Assembly: GCA_019695435.1 (NCBI GenBank) | Contig: JACTVF010000122.1 | Coordinates: 1-6,920 of the forward strand | Source: Methanoregulaceae archaeon | GTDB lineage: Archaea > Halobacteriota > Methanomicrobia > Methanomicrobiales > Methanospirillaceae | Length of the DNA: 6,920 nucleotides | Reading direction: 5' to 3' | In this document: positions 1-5,681 of the stretch, piece by piece | Numbering within the stretch: the first letter of the stretch is position 1 | Layout of the letters: each line of letters starts with the position of its first letter | Notes under the pieces: generated by a model | What the model was told of the DNA's origin: nothing | Database searches by the model: none | What the model saw: only the letters and a program-made list of their open reading frames with translations | Program-made: the position numbers and the translations under genes

Positions 1-1600
1 GGAAGATATAATCGAAGACGGCTGGCGTGAGGAGTTTCGGGTCGATCTCCCGGATCTTATGCGCGATCGTATAATAGGCCATATAGACCGTCGAATCGGA
101 GAGCGGCTCGATCAGCTGGGCCGGGTCCCACGGGAACCGGGTGCCAAGACCGACACGGCGGGTGCAGGCCCAGTCCTTGAGCCAGCCGACCGTCCGATCG
201 AACTCGGTGCGGACCTCGGGAGGCACGAGCGCCATGTCCTTGAGATGGTCGCTGACCTGCTTCTTCCACGCGGGGTCGCTGTACTTAAGGAACCACTGGT
301 CGTGGAGGATCTTGACCTTGACCTTGTTTCCGCACCGGCAGATAACCGGCCGGGTGTCGAACTCATACATGACAACAGAGTGGTACTTGTCGCACATCTC
401 CTGCGCGACTTCATCGCGTGCGACCCTGACCGGCTTACCGCCGTACTTCGCAAAGAGTTTTCCTTTCGAGAACTCGGCGGAGTAAATCTCCTGCGTGAGC
501 GTATCCATCCGGCTGTCCATCTGGTGGTGGATGCCGGCCCGCTCGACCGCGTCTTGGGCCGGGACTTCGCCGTAGCCCTCGACCTTGATCAGCGGGACCG
601 GTTTGATCTGCGTGTATTTTCCCTGCTGCTGGAGGTCACGGAGCGCGATATAATCGAAGGGTGCGTGGGCGGGCACGCTCATGACCATGCCGGTCGCCAT
701 ATCGGGGTCGACAAAATCAGCAGGGAGGATCGGGACGGTGCCGCAGAGCGGGTGGCTGACGGTCTTGTCCACAAGATCTTTTCCGGGGATCTCCTCCTTG
801 ACCTCGACCATGTGATCCTGAAGGACGAGTTTTTCTGCTGCTTCCTTAGAGATAATCCATGTTTTCCCGTCGACGAGCGCCCTGACGTACGTCACGTTTG
901 GGTTGGCCCAGAGGTTCGTGACCCCATGGATGGTTTCGGGCCGGAGCGTGGCGGTGGGGATGAACGCATCGCCATAGTGGAACATGACGAGCGTGAACTT
1001 GATCACTTCTGCCCTGTCCCCTTCGAGAAGGTCGTGGTCTCCGACCGGGTTGTCATCGACCGTGCAGTACCGGACCGGGTGCACGCCTTTTATCACATGG
1101 CCGGCCTCGTACAGGTGCTTCCACTGCCACTCGACAAACTTACTGTAGGTCGGGTCGACCGTGATAAAGCGCCGGCGCCAGTCAATGGAGAGACCGCATG
1201 AGGTCATCACGCGCTGGTACTCGGCGGCAAAATGCTTGACAATCGTCAGCGGGTCGGTAAATTCCGCGAGAACGTCCTGCGGGACCTTGTAAAGGTCGCG
1301 GTACAGGTGGATCGTCTTCGGGTCGTTCCTCGCGATCCGCTTTGAGATCCCGACGACAGGTGCTCCCGTAACATGGAACGCCATCGGAAAAAGCACCTGC
1401 CTGCCCCGCATCCGCCAGAACCGTGCGATCACGTCGGGGACGATGTAGGTACGGCCGTGACCGACATGCATGGCCCCGCTCGGGTACGGGAACGCGACGG
1501 TCAGGTAAAATTTTTCGCGGTCTGAGGGGTTGGACTCGAACGCCCGTGTCCACCGTTCATGCGTTTCTTCTTCAAACTTGCCCAGGTCAAATTCGCTCAA
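1..1600 (-). CDS. leuS: Leucyl-tRNA synthetase, archaeal type (3'-truncated by window edge)
   Basis: Charges tRNA-Leu with leucine in the cytoplasm. Reading minus from a TTG at 1600-1598 gives 533 uninterrupted residues. The class I HIGH signature appears as HVGH at residues 45-48, after the family motif [12 protein letters not shown]. The CP1 editing domain is recognisable from [12 protein letters not shown] (218-229) and [10 protein letters not shown] (307-316), whose final Asp matches the conserved editing-site aspartate. [19 protein letters not shown] (473-491) and [16 protein letters not shown] (501-516) are typical of archaeal LeuRS rather than ValRS or IleRS. Archaeal LeuRS is usually about 950 residues, so the KMSKS loop, anticodon-binding domain and C-terminus lie beyond position 1. 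TTG is chosen because AGGTGA (1612-1607) sits 6 nt upstream and the first in-frame ATG (Met44) is inside the active-site motif. It lies 59 bp downstream of the PIN-ATPase gene on the same strand. Confidence 0.97.
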   Translation of the reverse strand, partial: MSEFDLGKFEEETHERWTRAFESNPSDREKFYLTVAFPYPSGAMHVGHGRTYIVPDVIARFWRMRGRQVLFPMAFHVTGAPVVGISKRIARNDPKTIHLYRDLYKVPQDVLAEFTDPLTIVKHFAAEYQRVMTSCGLSIDWRRRFITVDPTYSKFVEWQWKHLYEAGHVIKGVHPVRYCTVDDNPVGDHDLLEGDRAEVIKFTLVMFHYGDAFIPTATLRPETIHGVTNLWANPNVTYVRALVDGKTWIISKEAAEKLVLQDHMVEVKEEIPGKDLVDKTVSHPLCGTVPILPADFVDPDMATGMVMSVPAHAPFDYIALRDLQQQGKYTQIKPVPLIKVEGYGEVPAQDAVERAGIHHQMDSRMDTLTQEIYSAEFSKGKLFAKYGGKPVRVARDEVAQEMCDKYHSVVMYEFDTRPVICRCGNKVKVKILHDQWFLKYSDPAWKKQVSDHLKDMALVPPEVRTEFDRTVGWLKDWACTRRVGLGTRFPWDPAQLIEPLSDSTVYMAYYTIAHKIREIDPKLLTPAVFDYIF

Positions 1601-1606
1601 AACCCT

Positions 1607-1612
1607 TCACCT
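1607..1612 (-). promoter_or_regulatory. Ribosome-binding site that decides the TTG start of leuS
   Basis: AGGTGA on the minus strand matches the archaeal anti-Shine-Dalgarno complement (GGAGGTGA). It ends 6 nt before the TTG at 1600-1598. A GAGGAG lies a few bases further upstream (1619-1614) and could strengthen it. This site is the main reason for accepting a TTG start. Confidence 0.7.
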
Positions 1613-1637
1613 TCTCCTCTTATTATGGGAATCGTTG

Positions 1638-1649
1638 CGTTATAAAACT
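1638..1649 (-). promoter_or_regulatory. Possible TATA box for leuS
   Basis: The minus strand reads AGTTTTATAACG here, with a TTTTATAA core. An archaeal TATA box directs initiation about 25 nt downstream, which would put the start near 1618, just ahead of the leuS Shine-Dalgarno site. It lies in the 59-bp gap after the PIN-ATPase stop. leuS may therefore have its own promoter even though the spacing would also allow co-transcription. This rests on sequence match and spacing only. Confidence 0.4.
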
Positions 1650-1659
1650 CCCATTACGG

Positions 1660-3633
1660 TTATACCGGCCTCAGCTTGATGCTCTCGTTATTCTGGTAGC
1701 GCCGGATCATTTCCTGCGCGATGCTCGAGTTCTTGGCAAGGCTGATCTCACCGGCGTCGTTGACTGTTGCGGTAAAGAGGTACTCCCTGCCGGCAAAGAC
1801 GTCCACGATCTTGCCGCTCTGCTCTGGGGCAATTATGACCAGCTGCTTCTTGTCGGTCTGGATCCTGATACCACTGCCAAGGGAGATCTCGCCCTCGGTT
1901 TTTCCCGACGGCTGGGCATGCTGCCGGTCAAGGTCGGACCGGGGCTTGATGTCGATCCCGATCCCGATCTTGTTGACGATGGCCGAGACATTCTTGCCAC
2001 CCTTGCCGATCGCTGCCGGGACATCCTTGTCATCGATATAGACGACGGCCTTGGTATCGCTGATCATCTCGACATCGATGGCACCATCTGTGTAGCGCCC
2101 GATCTCTCGCTGGATCTCCTTCTCGTTGAGTCTCCAGCCGGGGCGGTCCTCGGTCGGTGTCCTGGGAGTCGCGTTGGGAATGGAGGCAAGGGAACTGCCC
2201 GGTTTGCTGGCCGGAAAGACCGGCTGGCCGACACTCTGGACCAATGGCACTTTTGCACCTGGTGCGGCAGGGGCTTCCGGGGTACCGGGAAGCACCGGCA
2301 TGACAATCGTCTGGCCGTCATACCTGAACACGTCGAGCACAAGGCTGCCGGTCTCGGAATCGGTCACGGTGGTGACGGGCCGGATGTGCATCTCGCTCCC
2401 CATTCCCTCGGGCACCTTGATGGTAAATCCGACATCGTAGATCTTCGTAACGATGCCTTTTTCCAGGAACACGATGGTGTTGATGATCTGCGAGAGGACA
2501 GAGAAGTCCTCCCGGTCGGAGAAGCGCTGGAGTGCGTCCTGCACGCTGTTTGCATGGATGACCCCGACCATCCCGAGACCGGCAAGCCGCATGTCGGCAA
2601 AGACCGTGAAGTCCTCGTTCTTCCTGAGTTCGTCGAAGATGACAAAGTCCGGGCGGACGAGCAGGAGGACATCGGCGGTGTTGGACATGCTGCCGTCAAG
2701 TGTCGTGTACTGCGTAATCTGATCGGGCACCTGGAGTTCACGGGGCGCTTCCATGGTTTTAACAACATAGCCTGCGTCGGAGAGGTACGTCGCAATGCCT
2801 TGGGCAAGCGTGGTTTTTCCTGCGCCGGGAGACCCGGCGATGATGAGGCCTCTCCGGTCGGAGACGATCCTCTTTTTTATCACGTCGGATTTCGCGTAGT
2901 TTTCCAGCGTCACGTCCACGATGGGGCGCACGGCGGTGATCTCCATGCCGTCCGAGAACGGCCTGCGGGCGATCGCGATGCGCAGGGAGCCGATCTGGAC
3001 AACCGTGATGCCGCGCTTTTCCATCTCGATAAACCCGTCCGGGTCCCGCTTTGCCCGTTCGAGAATTTCCTGCGCGAGGTTCCGGAGTTCGTACTCGCTC
3101 ACGGGCTGGTCGCGGATCTTCACGAGTTTCATATCGTTGATGGTGCCCTTCTTTGCTGCAGGTGGGACCCGCTCTTTGAGGTAAACGGCAATCGTGTGCT
3201 CGTCAAAGAACTGGTCGATCCCCAGGGGGACAAAATCGGTGACCTGCGGTTTTAAGTAGATGACATCGAGCCCTTTTGCCCGTGCCACTTCGGCCTGCAC
3301 GTTGTCGCTCGTGATGAACCGTGCAGCGTTCTCAATCGCGATGTTTCGGATCATCGCGTCGATCTCGCCACCGCTTGCAAGCTTGACCTGCTCGAGCGTG
3401 GGGCGGATGCCGGAGAATTTGAGTTCTATAATTTTTTCCTCGGCCATTTTGCAGAGCGACTGCAGCTCGTTCAGGCCCGAGAACCCGATCTCGCGCCCGT
3501 TATTTGCCTGGGCTTCGAGTTCTGCAACGACTGCCTCTGGGACGATTATTGTTGCTCCTTTGTATTCACCGGCCTTTATCATCGAGGTTATGCGCCCGTC
3601 AATGAGGACGCTCGTATCTGGTACCAGTATCAT
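1660..3633 (-). CDS. PIN domain / PilT-type ATPase / KH domain protein (COG1855, PINA family)
   Basis: A complete 657-residue archaeal ATPase. The N-terminal PIN nuclease-like domain (about 1-130) keeps the acidic set: D6 in MILVPDTSVLIDG, E38 in VVAELE, D92 in GEIDAMIRN and D110 in ITSDN. The PilT/VirB11-like ATPase core has Walker A GSPGAGKTT (267-275) and Walker B VIFDE (331-335). A Pro/Ala-rich linker (about 448-500) leads to a KH-type RNA/DNA-binding segment with IGKGGKNV (542-549). A beta-rich tail follows. This order and length match COG1855. The Sulfolobus member, PINA, is reported to form a hexamer, bind the Holliday-junction resolvase Hjc and promote branch migration, so a recombination/repair role is plausible, though an RNA role cannot be excluded. 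The ATG at 3633 has GGGAGAG (3648-3642) 8 nt upstream. It is divergent from the cupredoxin gene. Domain calls are firm; function in this organism is inferred. Confidence 0.95.
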   Translation of the reverse strand: MILVPDTSVLIDGRITSMIKAGEYKGATIIVPEAVVAELEAQANNGREIGFSGLNELQSLCKMAEEKIIELKFSGIRPTLEQVKLASGGEIDAMIRNIAIENAARFITSDNVQAEVARAKGLDVIYLKPQVTDFVPLGIDQFFDEHTIAVYLKERVPPAAKKGTINDMKLVKIRDQPVSEYELRNLAQEILERAKRDPDGFIEMEKRGITVVQIGSLRIAIARRPFSDGMEITAVRPIVDVTLENYAKSDVIKKRIVSDRRGLIIAGSPGAGKTTLAQGIATYLSDAGYVVKTMEAPRELQVPDQITQYTTLDGSMSNTADVLLLVRPDFVIFDELRKNEDFTVFADMRLAGLGMVGVIHANSVQDALQRFSDREDFSVLSQIINTIVFLEKGIVTKIYDVGFTIKVPEGMGSEMHIRPVTTVTDSETGSLVLDVFRYDGQTIVMPVLPGTPEAPAAPGAKVPLVQSVGQPVFPASKPGSSLASIPNATPRTPTEDRPGWRLNEKEIQREIGRYTDGAIDVEMISDTKAVVYIDDKDVPAAIGKGGKNVSAIVNKIGIGIDIKPRSDLDRQHAQPSGKTEGEISLGSGIRIQTDKKQLVIIAPEQSGKIVDVFAGREYLFTATVNDAGEISLAKNSSIAQEMIRRYQNNESIKLRPV

Positions 3634-3641
3634 AAAATATT

Positions 3642-3648
3642 CTCTCCC
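3642..3648 (-). promoter_or_regulatory. Ribosome-binding site of the PIN-ATPase gene
   Basis: The minus strand reads GGGAGAG, 8 nt before the ATG at 3633-3631. It matches the GGAG core of the archaeal Shine-Dalgarno sequence. It supports the chosen start and implies the mRNA has a leader. Confidence 0.55.
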
Positions 3649-3650
3649 AT

Positions 3651-3672
3651 ATAGTATGGTGTTGTATACTAT
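3651..3672. repeat. Inverted repeat ATAGTAT / ATACTAT
   Basis: ATAGTAT (3651-3657) and ATACTAT (3666-3672) are perfect 7-nt inverted arms with an 8-nt spacer. They lie in the presumed leader of the PIN-ATPase gene, between its ribosome-binding site and the 19-bp palindrome. The repeat could be a second protein-binding site or an mRNA hairpin. It is short and AT-rich, so chance is possible. Confidence 0.35.
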
Positions 3673-3677
3673 TCGAA

Positions 3678-3696
3678 CAACGATGGACCATCGTTG
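3678..3696. promoter_or_regulatory. 19-bp perfect palindrome, candidate operator of the PIN-ATPase gene
   Basis: CAACGATGGACCATCGTTG has two perfectly complementary 9-nt arms around a single central A. It lies 45-63 bp upstream of the PIN-ATPase start codon. On the minus strand a TATA-like CTTTAATTATC (about 3697-3707) abuts it, so the palindrome would cover the stretch between that box and the predicted start of transcription. A dimeric repressor bound there would block initiation. The palindrome is seen directly; the operator role is inferred. Confidence 0.45.
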
Positions 3697-3707
3697 ATAA
3701 TTAAAGA
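3697..3707 (-). promoter_or_regulatory. Possible TATA box for the PIN-ATPase gene
   Basis: The minus strand reads TCTTTAATTAT, AT-rich in a GC-rich setting. Initiation about 25 nt downstream would fall near 3675, giving a leader of about 40 nt that contains the GGGAGAG ribosome-binding site. A second candidate, CTTATAAAC (3722-3730), lies further upstream and would start transcription near 3700. The sequence alone does not choose between them. Confidence 0.35.
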
Positions 3708-3945
3708 TATGAGGCGTTGGGGTTTATAAGGGGTTCGGCGGGGGAAGGAGAGAAGGTACTACAATTGTTGTGGTGGGGAAGGTGTGAAGTTTTCTCGCGG
3801 TATTTTTAGGAATCGTTTAATATTGTGATTCTATTGGGAACTCCGGACCATGCTGCATTTGCTCCTGCACGCTTTTTGCATCACCTTATAGTGATAACTC
3901 CCGTGACGGTGATACGGATATCATTGCATTACGCAGGGGAGGCCC

Positions 3946-3968
3946 GGGGGGACAGGCACTGTCCCCTC
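3946..3968. repeat. Stem-loop GGGGACAG-gca-CTGTCCCC
   Basis: Perfect 8-nt arms at 3948-3955 and 3959-3966 enclose a 3-nt loop. The stem extends to 10 pairs (3946-3968) if one G-T wobble is allowed. No T-run follows on either strand, so it does not look like a standard terminator. It lies in the long intergenic region, apart from any predicted promoter. Confidence 0.5.
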
Positions 3969-4027
3969 CGTTTGATCTTGAACTAATGCCTCACCTCCAT
4001 CATATGTCTCTCCCTCCGGTTCCATGT

Positions 4028-4135
4028 GGTTGGAGGGGGGAGGGGGGTGACCCCCTACCTCCCACCAATTATTTTTCCGGAGGGGATCACCCCCCCATGT
4101 GCCGGGGCAAGAGGGGGTCACGCCACCTCCGGCAC
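4028..4135. repeat. Cluster of G-rich/C-rich inverted repeats
   Basis: Several pairings overlap. GGGGGG (4042-4047), loop TGA, then CCCCCT (4051-4056) form a local hairpin, with outer GGAGG and CCTCC able to extend it. GGGG (4082-4085) pairs with CCCC (4090-4093). GTGCCGG (4099-4105) pairs with CCGGCAC (4129-4135). GTGACCCCCT (4047-4056) is the exact reverse complement of AGGGGGTCAC (4112-4121), giving an alternative long-range fold. The plus strand also carries two runs of six G separated by one A (4035-4047). The competing pairings and skewed composition set this block apart from its surroundings; its role is unknown. Confidence 0.5.
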
Positions 4136-4268
4136 GGACCGACCCCCATGACCCATGCCGGGAACATGGTTTGTTTTATTATTATGATGGGTCTCGTTCG
4201 CGATCAAGCGCACCGGATGATGAACCCCTGCCCACAAACCTTTTTTCCTGTCTCTCACAAAAAACGCG

Positions 4269-4279
4269 AACTTTTAATG
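4269..4279 (+). promoter_or_regulatory. Possible TATA box of the cupredoxin lipoprotein gene
   Basis: AACTTTTAATG follows a purine-rich stretch (AAAAAACGCG) that could serve as a BRE. Its centre is about 26 nt before the ATG at 4301, which predicts transcription starting at or very near that ATG and hence a leaderless or nearly leaderless mRNA. This agrees with the lack of a good Shine-Dalgarno site there. Confidence 0.4.
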
Positions 4280-4300
4280 TCAGGTAGCGAACCGTACTAT

Positions 4301-4687
4301 ATGCATGTTCGATCCGGTCCTGTAACGCTGCTGACCGGCGTACTCCTCATTATGGCGGCTCTTATTTTTGTGGCGGGCTGCACGAATCTGTCCCCTCCCG
4401 CCGTACCACCGACACCGGTCTATACTCCCCAGACGACGATTCTGATAGAGAGTGCTAGCGTCAATCCCCAGATCCTTGTGGTCGACCGTGGCGTTACGGT
4501 CACCTTCCTCAACCTTGATATGGGGCGTCATTTCATTACCTCTGACCCCGGAGATCCCGACTCGTTCACCTCCCCCCTGCTTGAAAACAACCAGCGGTAT
4601 CAGTTCACGTTTACCGTACCGGGAACCTACGGCTATCATTGCACGGATAACGCAGATATAAAAGGAACGGTTATTGTTAAATCCTGA
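4301..4687 (+). CDS. Small lipoprotein with a cupredoxin-like domain, copper site incomplete
   Basis: A 128-residue exported protein. Residues 1-26 are a signal peptide with a hydrophobic core (LLTGVLLIMAALIFVAG) and lipobox VAGC, so Cys27 would be the lipid-anchored N-terminus outside the membrane. A Pro/Thr-rich tether (about 31-45) leads to a cupredoxin-like beta-sandwich (about 46-128), recognisable from VDRGVTVTFLNLD, RHFITS, FTVPGTYGYHC and KGTVIVKS. Type 1 copper domains normally end C-x-x-H-P-x-M-K-G. Here it is C114-T-D-N117-A-D-I120-K-G, so the second His and the Met are replaced. His77 and Cys114 remain, and His113 precedes Cys114. Copper binding is therefore doubtful. ATG 4301 is preferred over ATG 4277 because the signal peptide then starts normally and the promoter spacing fits. 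The family is clear; the partner or substrate is unknown. Confidence 0.78.
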   Translation: MHVRSGPVTLLTGVLLIMAALIFVAGCTNLSPPAVPPTPVYTPQTTILIESASVNPQILVVDRGVTVTFLNLDMGRHFITSDPGDPDSFTSPLLENNQRYQFTFTVPGTYGYHCTDNADIKGTVIVKS

Positions 4688-4744
4688 GACTCTCTCTTTT
4701 ACAAGTCTGCAGGTTTGTCTCAACCCTGTTTGCCCCTATTCTTT

Positions 4745-4753
4745 CTTAAAAAT
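4745..4753 (-). terminator. Possible T-rich terminator of the Mth938-like gene
   Basis: The minus strand has a short T-run (GATTTTTAAG) about 50 nt past the stop of the Mth938-like gene, within the 115-bp gap between two convergent genes. Archaeal termination often uses such T-tracts without a hairpin. The run is short, so this is tentative. Confidence 0.25.
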
Positions 4754-4802
4754 CGCTCACAATCCCATAACCCGCTTAATTACCTTTTCATTATCCGCTT
4801 GT

Positions 4803-5150
4803 TTAGCATTTGACGTGTAATACGGCAATAAAAGGACGTTTTTCTTCCGCGAGCAGGTCCATAATCTCCGGTGTTTTTTGCATGATGGTTTCGTATCGTT
4901 TCAGAACTACCTGAGCATCGGGAGCGACAGGAAGATCCCCAACCTGACCTGTCCCGATATAGACAACCGCCGGTTGTTCCGAAGCCAGAATATCAAGTTC
5001 AGTCTTTGAAAGGGGTGTATGCCCGTATATACGCTTCAGTTTTTTGGATATCTTCTTCTCTCTTCTGGTTACTGTCCGGTCACAATGCATGATTACATCA
5101 TGATCATACCTGACCCCGTCGATCATTACCCAACCGTATTTTGTTTTCAT
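4803..5150 (-). CDS. Mth938-like domain protein (DUF498 family)
   Basis: A complete 115-residue protein filling one Mth938-like domain, the fold of Methanothermobacter Mth938 shared with the mitochondrial complex I assembly factor NDUFAF3 and human AAMDC. Diagnostic stretches are GWVMIDGVRYDHDVIM (6-21), HTPLSKTEL (44-52), VYIGTGQVGDLPV (63-75) and the closing AVLHVKC. The biochemical role of the archaeal members is not established. It lacks signal and membrane segments, so it is probably cytoplasmic. ATG 5150 has only a weak upstream purine stretch, but a TATA-like TTTTTAAA lies about 31 nt before it, so the mRNA may have a very short leader. It is 42 bp downstream of a small unrecognised ORF on the same strand. 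GC in sampled blocks is about 42-43%, clearly below leuS. Confidence 0.88.
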   Translation of the reverse strand: MKTKYGWVMIDGVRYDHDVIMHCDRTVTRREKKISKKLKRIYGHTPLSKTELDILASEQPAVVYIGTGQVGDLPVAPDAQVVLKRYETIMQKTPEIMDLLAEEKRPFIAVLHVKC

Positions 5151-5176
5151 TGCGACCCGATCATTTTGGAGAATGG

Positions 5177-5186
5177 GTTTAAAAAT
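5177..5186 (-). promoter_or_regulatory. Possible TATA box of the Mth938-like gene
   Basis: The minus strand reads ATTTTTAAAC in the 42-bp gap upstream of the Mth938-like start. Initiation about 25 nt downstream would fall near 5155, only a few bases before the ATG at 5150. This suggests the gene can be transcribed independently of the small ORFs upstream. Confidence 0.4.
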
Positions 5187-5192
5187 CCTTGA

Positions 5193-5408
5193 TCACCCGA
5201 TCCGCCATGGAGCGGTGTAGATTTGCCCGTACCGTTTTTCAGGATTTACCTCGCACATCCGTTTTGCGGCAACCCATTCTCGAAGTCCTTTGAGATCTTC
5301 GGGATCAAGTACCGTGAAAGTACAATCTTTGGCACTAATACTTTCAAGAGTATCCATCAGGATATTTCTCCTGGATAGTGATCCAAGGGTATCAATCTGG
5401 CATTGCAT
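5193..5408 (-). CDS. Unrecognised small protein, 71 residues
   Basis: I do not recognise a family. The ATG at 5408 gives MQCQIDTLGS at the N-terminus and TAPWRIG at the C-terminus. The chain is soluble-looking, with three cysteines (3, 29, 52), a probable beta strand CTFTVLD (29-35) and a probable amphipathic helix EDLKGLREWVAAKRM (37-51). The ATG is chosen because GAGGAG (5425-5420) lies 11 nt upstream. A GTG at 5420 is also open but would begin directly at that site with no spacing. The upstream ORF is in the same frame and ends at TGATGA only 15 nt before the ATG, so the two could be translationally coupled or be remnants of one longer gene. The Mth938-like gene follows after 42 bp. Confidence 0.5.
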   Translation of the reverse strand: MQCQIDTLGSLSRRNILMDTLESISAKDCTFTVLDPEDLKGLREWVAAKRMCEVNPEKRYGQIYTAPWRIG

Positions 5409-5419
5409 GGCTGGTTCCA

Positions 5420-5425
5420 CTCCTC
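5420..5425 (-). promoter_or_regulatory. Ribosome-binding site of the 71-residue ORF, overlapping TGATGA
   Basis: GAGGAG on the minus strand overlaps the second of two tandem TGA stops (5429-5424) that end the upstream ORF. It lies 11 nt before the ATG at 5408. A ribosome-binding site overlapping the preceding stop is common in translationally coupled gene pairs. Confidence 0.45.
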
Positions 5426-5426
5426 A

Positions 5427-5615
5427 TCACTTCGCACTGAAACGTTCGAGGTCACAATTCCTGACTGCCACATAATTCAAACCCTGGTTATCCATCATAA
5501 TATCGGTTACCAAAGGTAATCGCCCCGCTTCTGCCTTTTTGGCATTTGATGACGGAGCTGGTTCATCCAGGCAACCAGCCTTGTTGTGCCGGTAGGGCTG
5601 TACGCATAAACACAT
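5427..5615 (-). CDS. Unrecognised small ORF, 62 residues, possibly the 5' part of a split gene
   Basis: No family recognised. It begins MCLCVQPYRH, has a low-complexity Ala/Lys/Ser middle, and ends with a more protein-like stretch (LNYVAVRNCDLERF, 46-59). It stops at TGA followed at once by a second TGA, then the same frame stays open into the 71-residue ORF. There is no Shine-Dalgarno site before the ATG, but an AT-rich block (5640-5649) about 30 nt upstream could act as a TATA box for a nearly leaderless message. The N-terminal half may be non-coding, with the true start further in, for example at the two Met codons near residues 40-41. Coding status is uncertain. Confidence 0.35.
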   Translation of the reverse strand: MCLCVQPYRHNKAGCLDEPAPSSNAKKAEAGRLPLVTDIMMDNQGLNYVAVRNCDLERFSAK

Positions 5616-5619
5616 ATTT

Positions 5620-5640
5620 TATACTTAGAGTATATACTTA
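5620..5640. repeat. TATACTTA direct repeat and AGTATATACT palindrome
   Basis: TATACTTA occurs at 5620-5627 and again at 5633-5640, a spacing of 13 bp. TATACT (5620-5625) also pairs with AGTATA (5629-5634), and AGTATATACT (5629-5638) is a perfect 10-bp palindrome. The group sits immediately upstream of the 62-residue ORF and abuts the larger palindrome at 5640. It may be part of a promoter or an operator. The AT-rich composition makes such repeats easier to obtain by chance. Confidence 0.4.
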
Positions 5641-5681
5641 AAATATTTTCTCTATAGTAAACTACTCTGAGAAAATATTTT
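5640..5681. repeat. AT-rich imperfect palindrome of about 42 bp
   Basis: AAAATATTTTCTC (5640-5652) and GAGAAAATATTTT (5669-5681) are perfect 13-nt inverted arms. Inside them AGTA (5656-5659) and TACT (5663-5666) are also paired, around a central AAC. The element lies 25-66 bp upstream of the 62-residue ORF, on the side facing phoU. It could be a regulator-binding site, a promoter region or a hairpin in a read-through transcript from phoU. The right arm runs into further T-rich sequence on the plus strand, but no plus-strand gene ends nearby. Confidence 0.55.

Larger units (their letters stand above)
3634..4300. other. 667-bp intergenic region between divergent genes, no convincing gene
   Basis: The right-hand part (4271-4300) holds the cupredoxin promoter and the left-hand part (3634-3730) the PIN-ATPase promoter elements. 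The middle holds a short hairpin at 3946-3968 and several G-rich/C-rich inverted repeats between 4030 and 4135. The open frames across it encode low-complexity Pro/Gly-rich peptides with no family resemblance and no ribosome-binding site, so they are not called. No tRNA-like cloverleaf, direct repeat array or transposase remnant was recognised. A structured non-coding RNA is possible but unsupported beyond the hairpins. Confidence 0.6.

Noticed and set aside
59..1201. 380-codon open frame on the plus strand, antisense to leuS
   Set aside because: It lies wholly over unmistakable LeuRS coding sequence on the other strand and its translation is biased and featureless.
1182..1553. 123-codon minus-strand frame inside leuS
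   Set aside because: It is an alternative reading frame of the LeuRS N-terminus; the LeuRS frame carries the HIGH motif over the same bases.
1646..1665. 20-nt motif resembling 3896-3915 (AACTCCC...ACGGT.ATAC, 17 of 20 identical)
   Set aside because: By simple base-matching odds, about one such pair is expected by chance in a window this long, and one copy overlaps the end of a coding region. I saw no third copy.
1423..3255. 610-codon open frame on the plus strand, antisense to the PIN-ATPase gene
   Set aside because: It is an antisense shadow of GC-rich codons in a gene with clear PIN, Walker and KH motifs. The translation is Asp/Arg/Gly/His-rich with no family resemblance and no ribosome-binding site.
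3921..4121. 66-codon minus-strand frame in the intergenic region
   Set aside because: Pro/Gly-rich composition follows from the G/C runs; there is no ribosome-binding site and no recognisable domain.
3986..4300. N-terminal extension of the cupredoxin ORF up to ATG 3986
   Set aside because: The extension is low-complexity translation of the G/C-rich hairpin cluster and would bury the signal peptide inside the protein.
4280..4723. 147-codon minus-strand frame antisense to the cupredoxin gene
   Set aside because: The plus strand encodes a lipobox signal peptide and a cupredoxin domain over the same bases; the antisense product is basic and featureless.
5418..5420. GTG as the start of the unrecognised 71-residue ORF (would give 75 residues)
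   Set aside because: It begins at the last G of GAGGAG, leaving no spacing, whereas ATG 5408 has that site 11 nt upstream.
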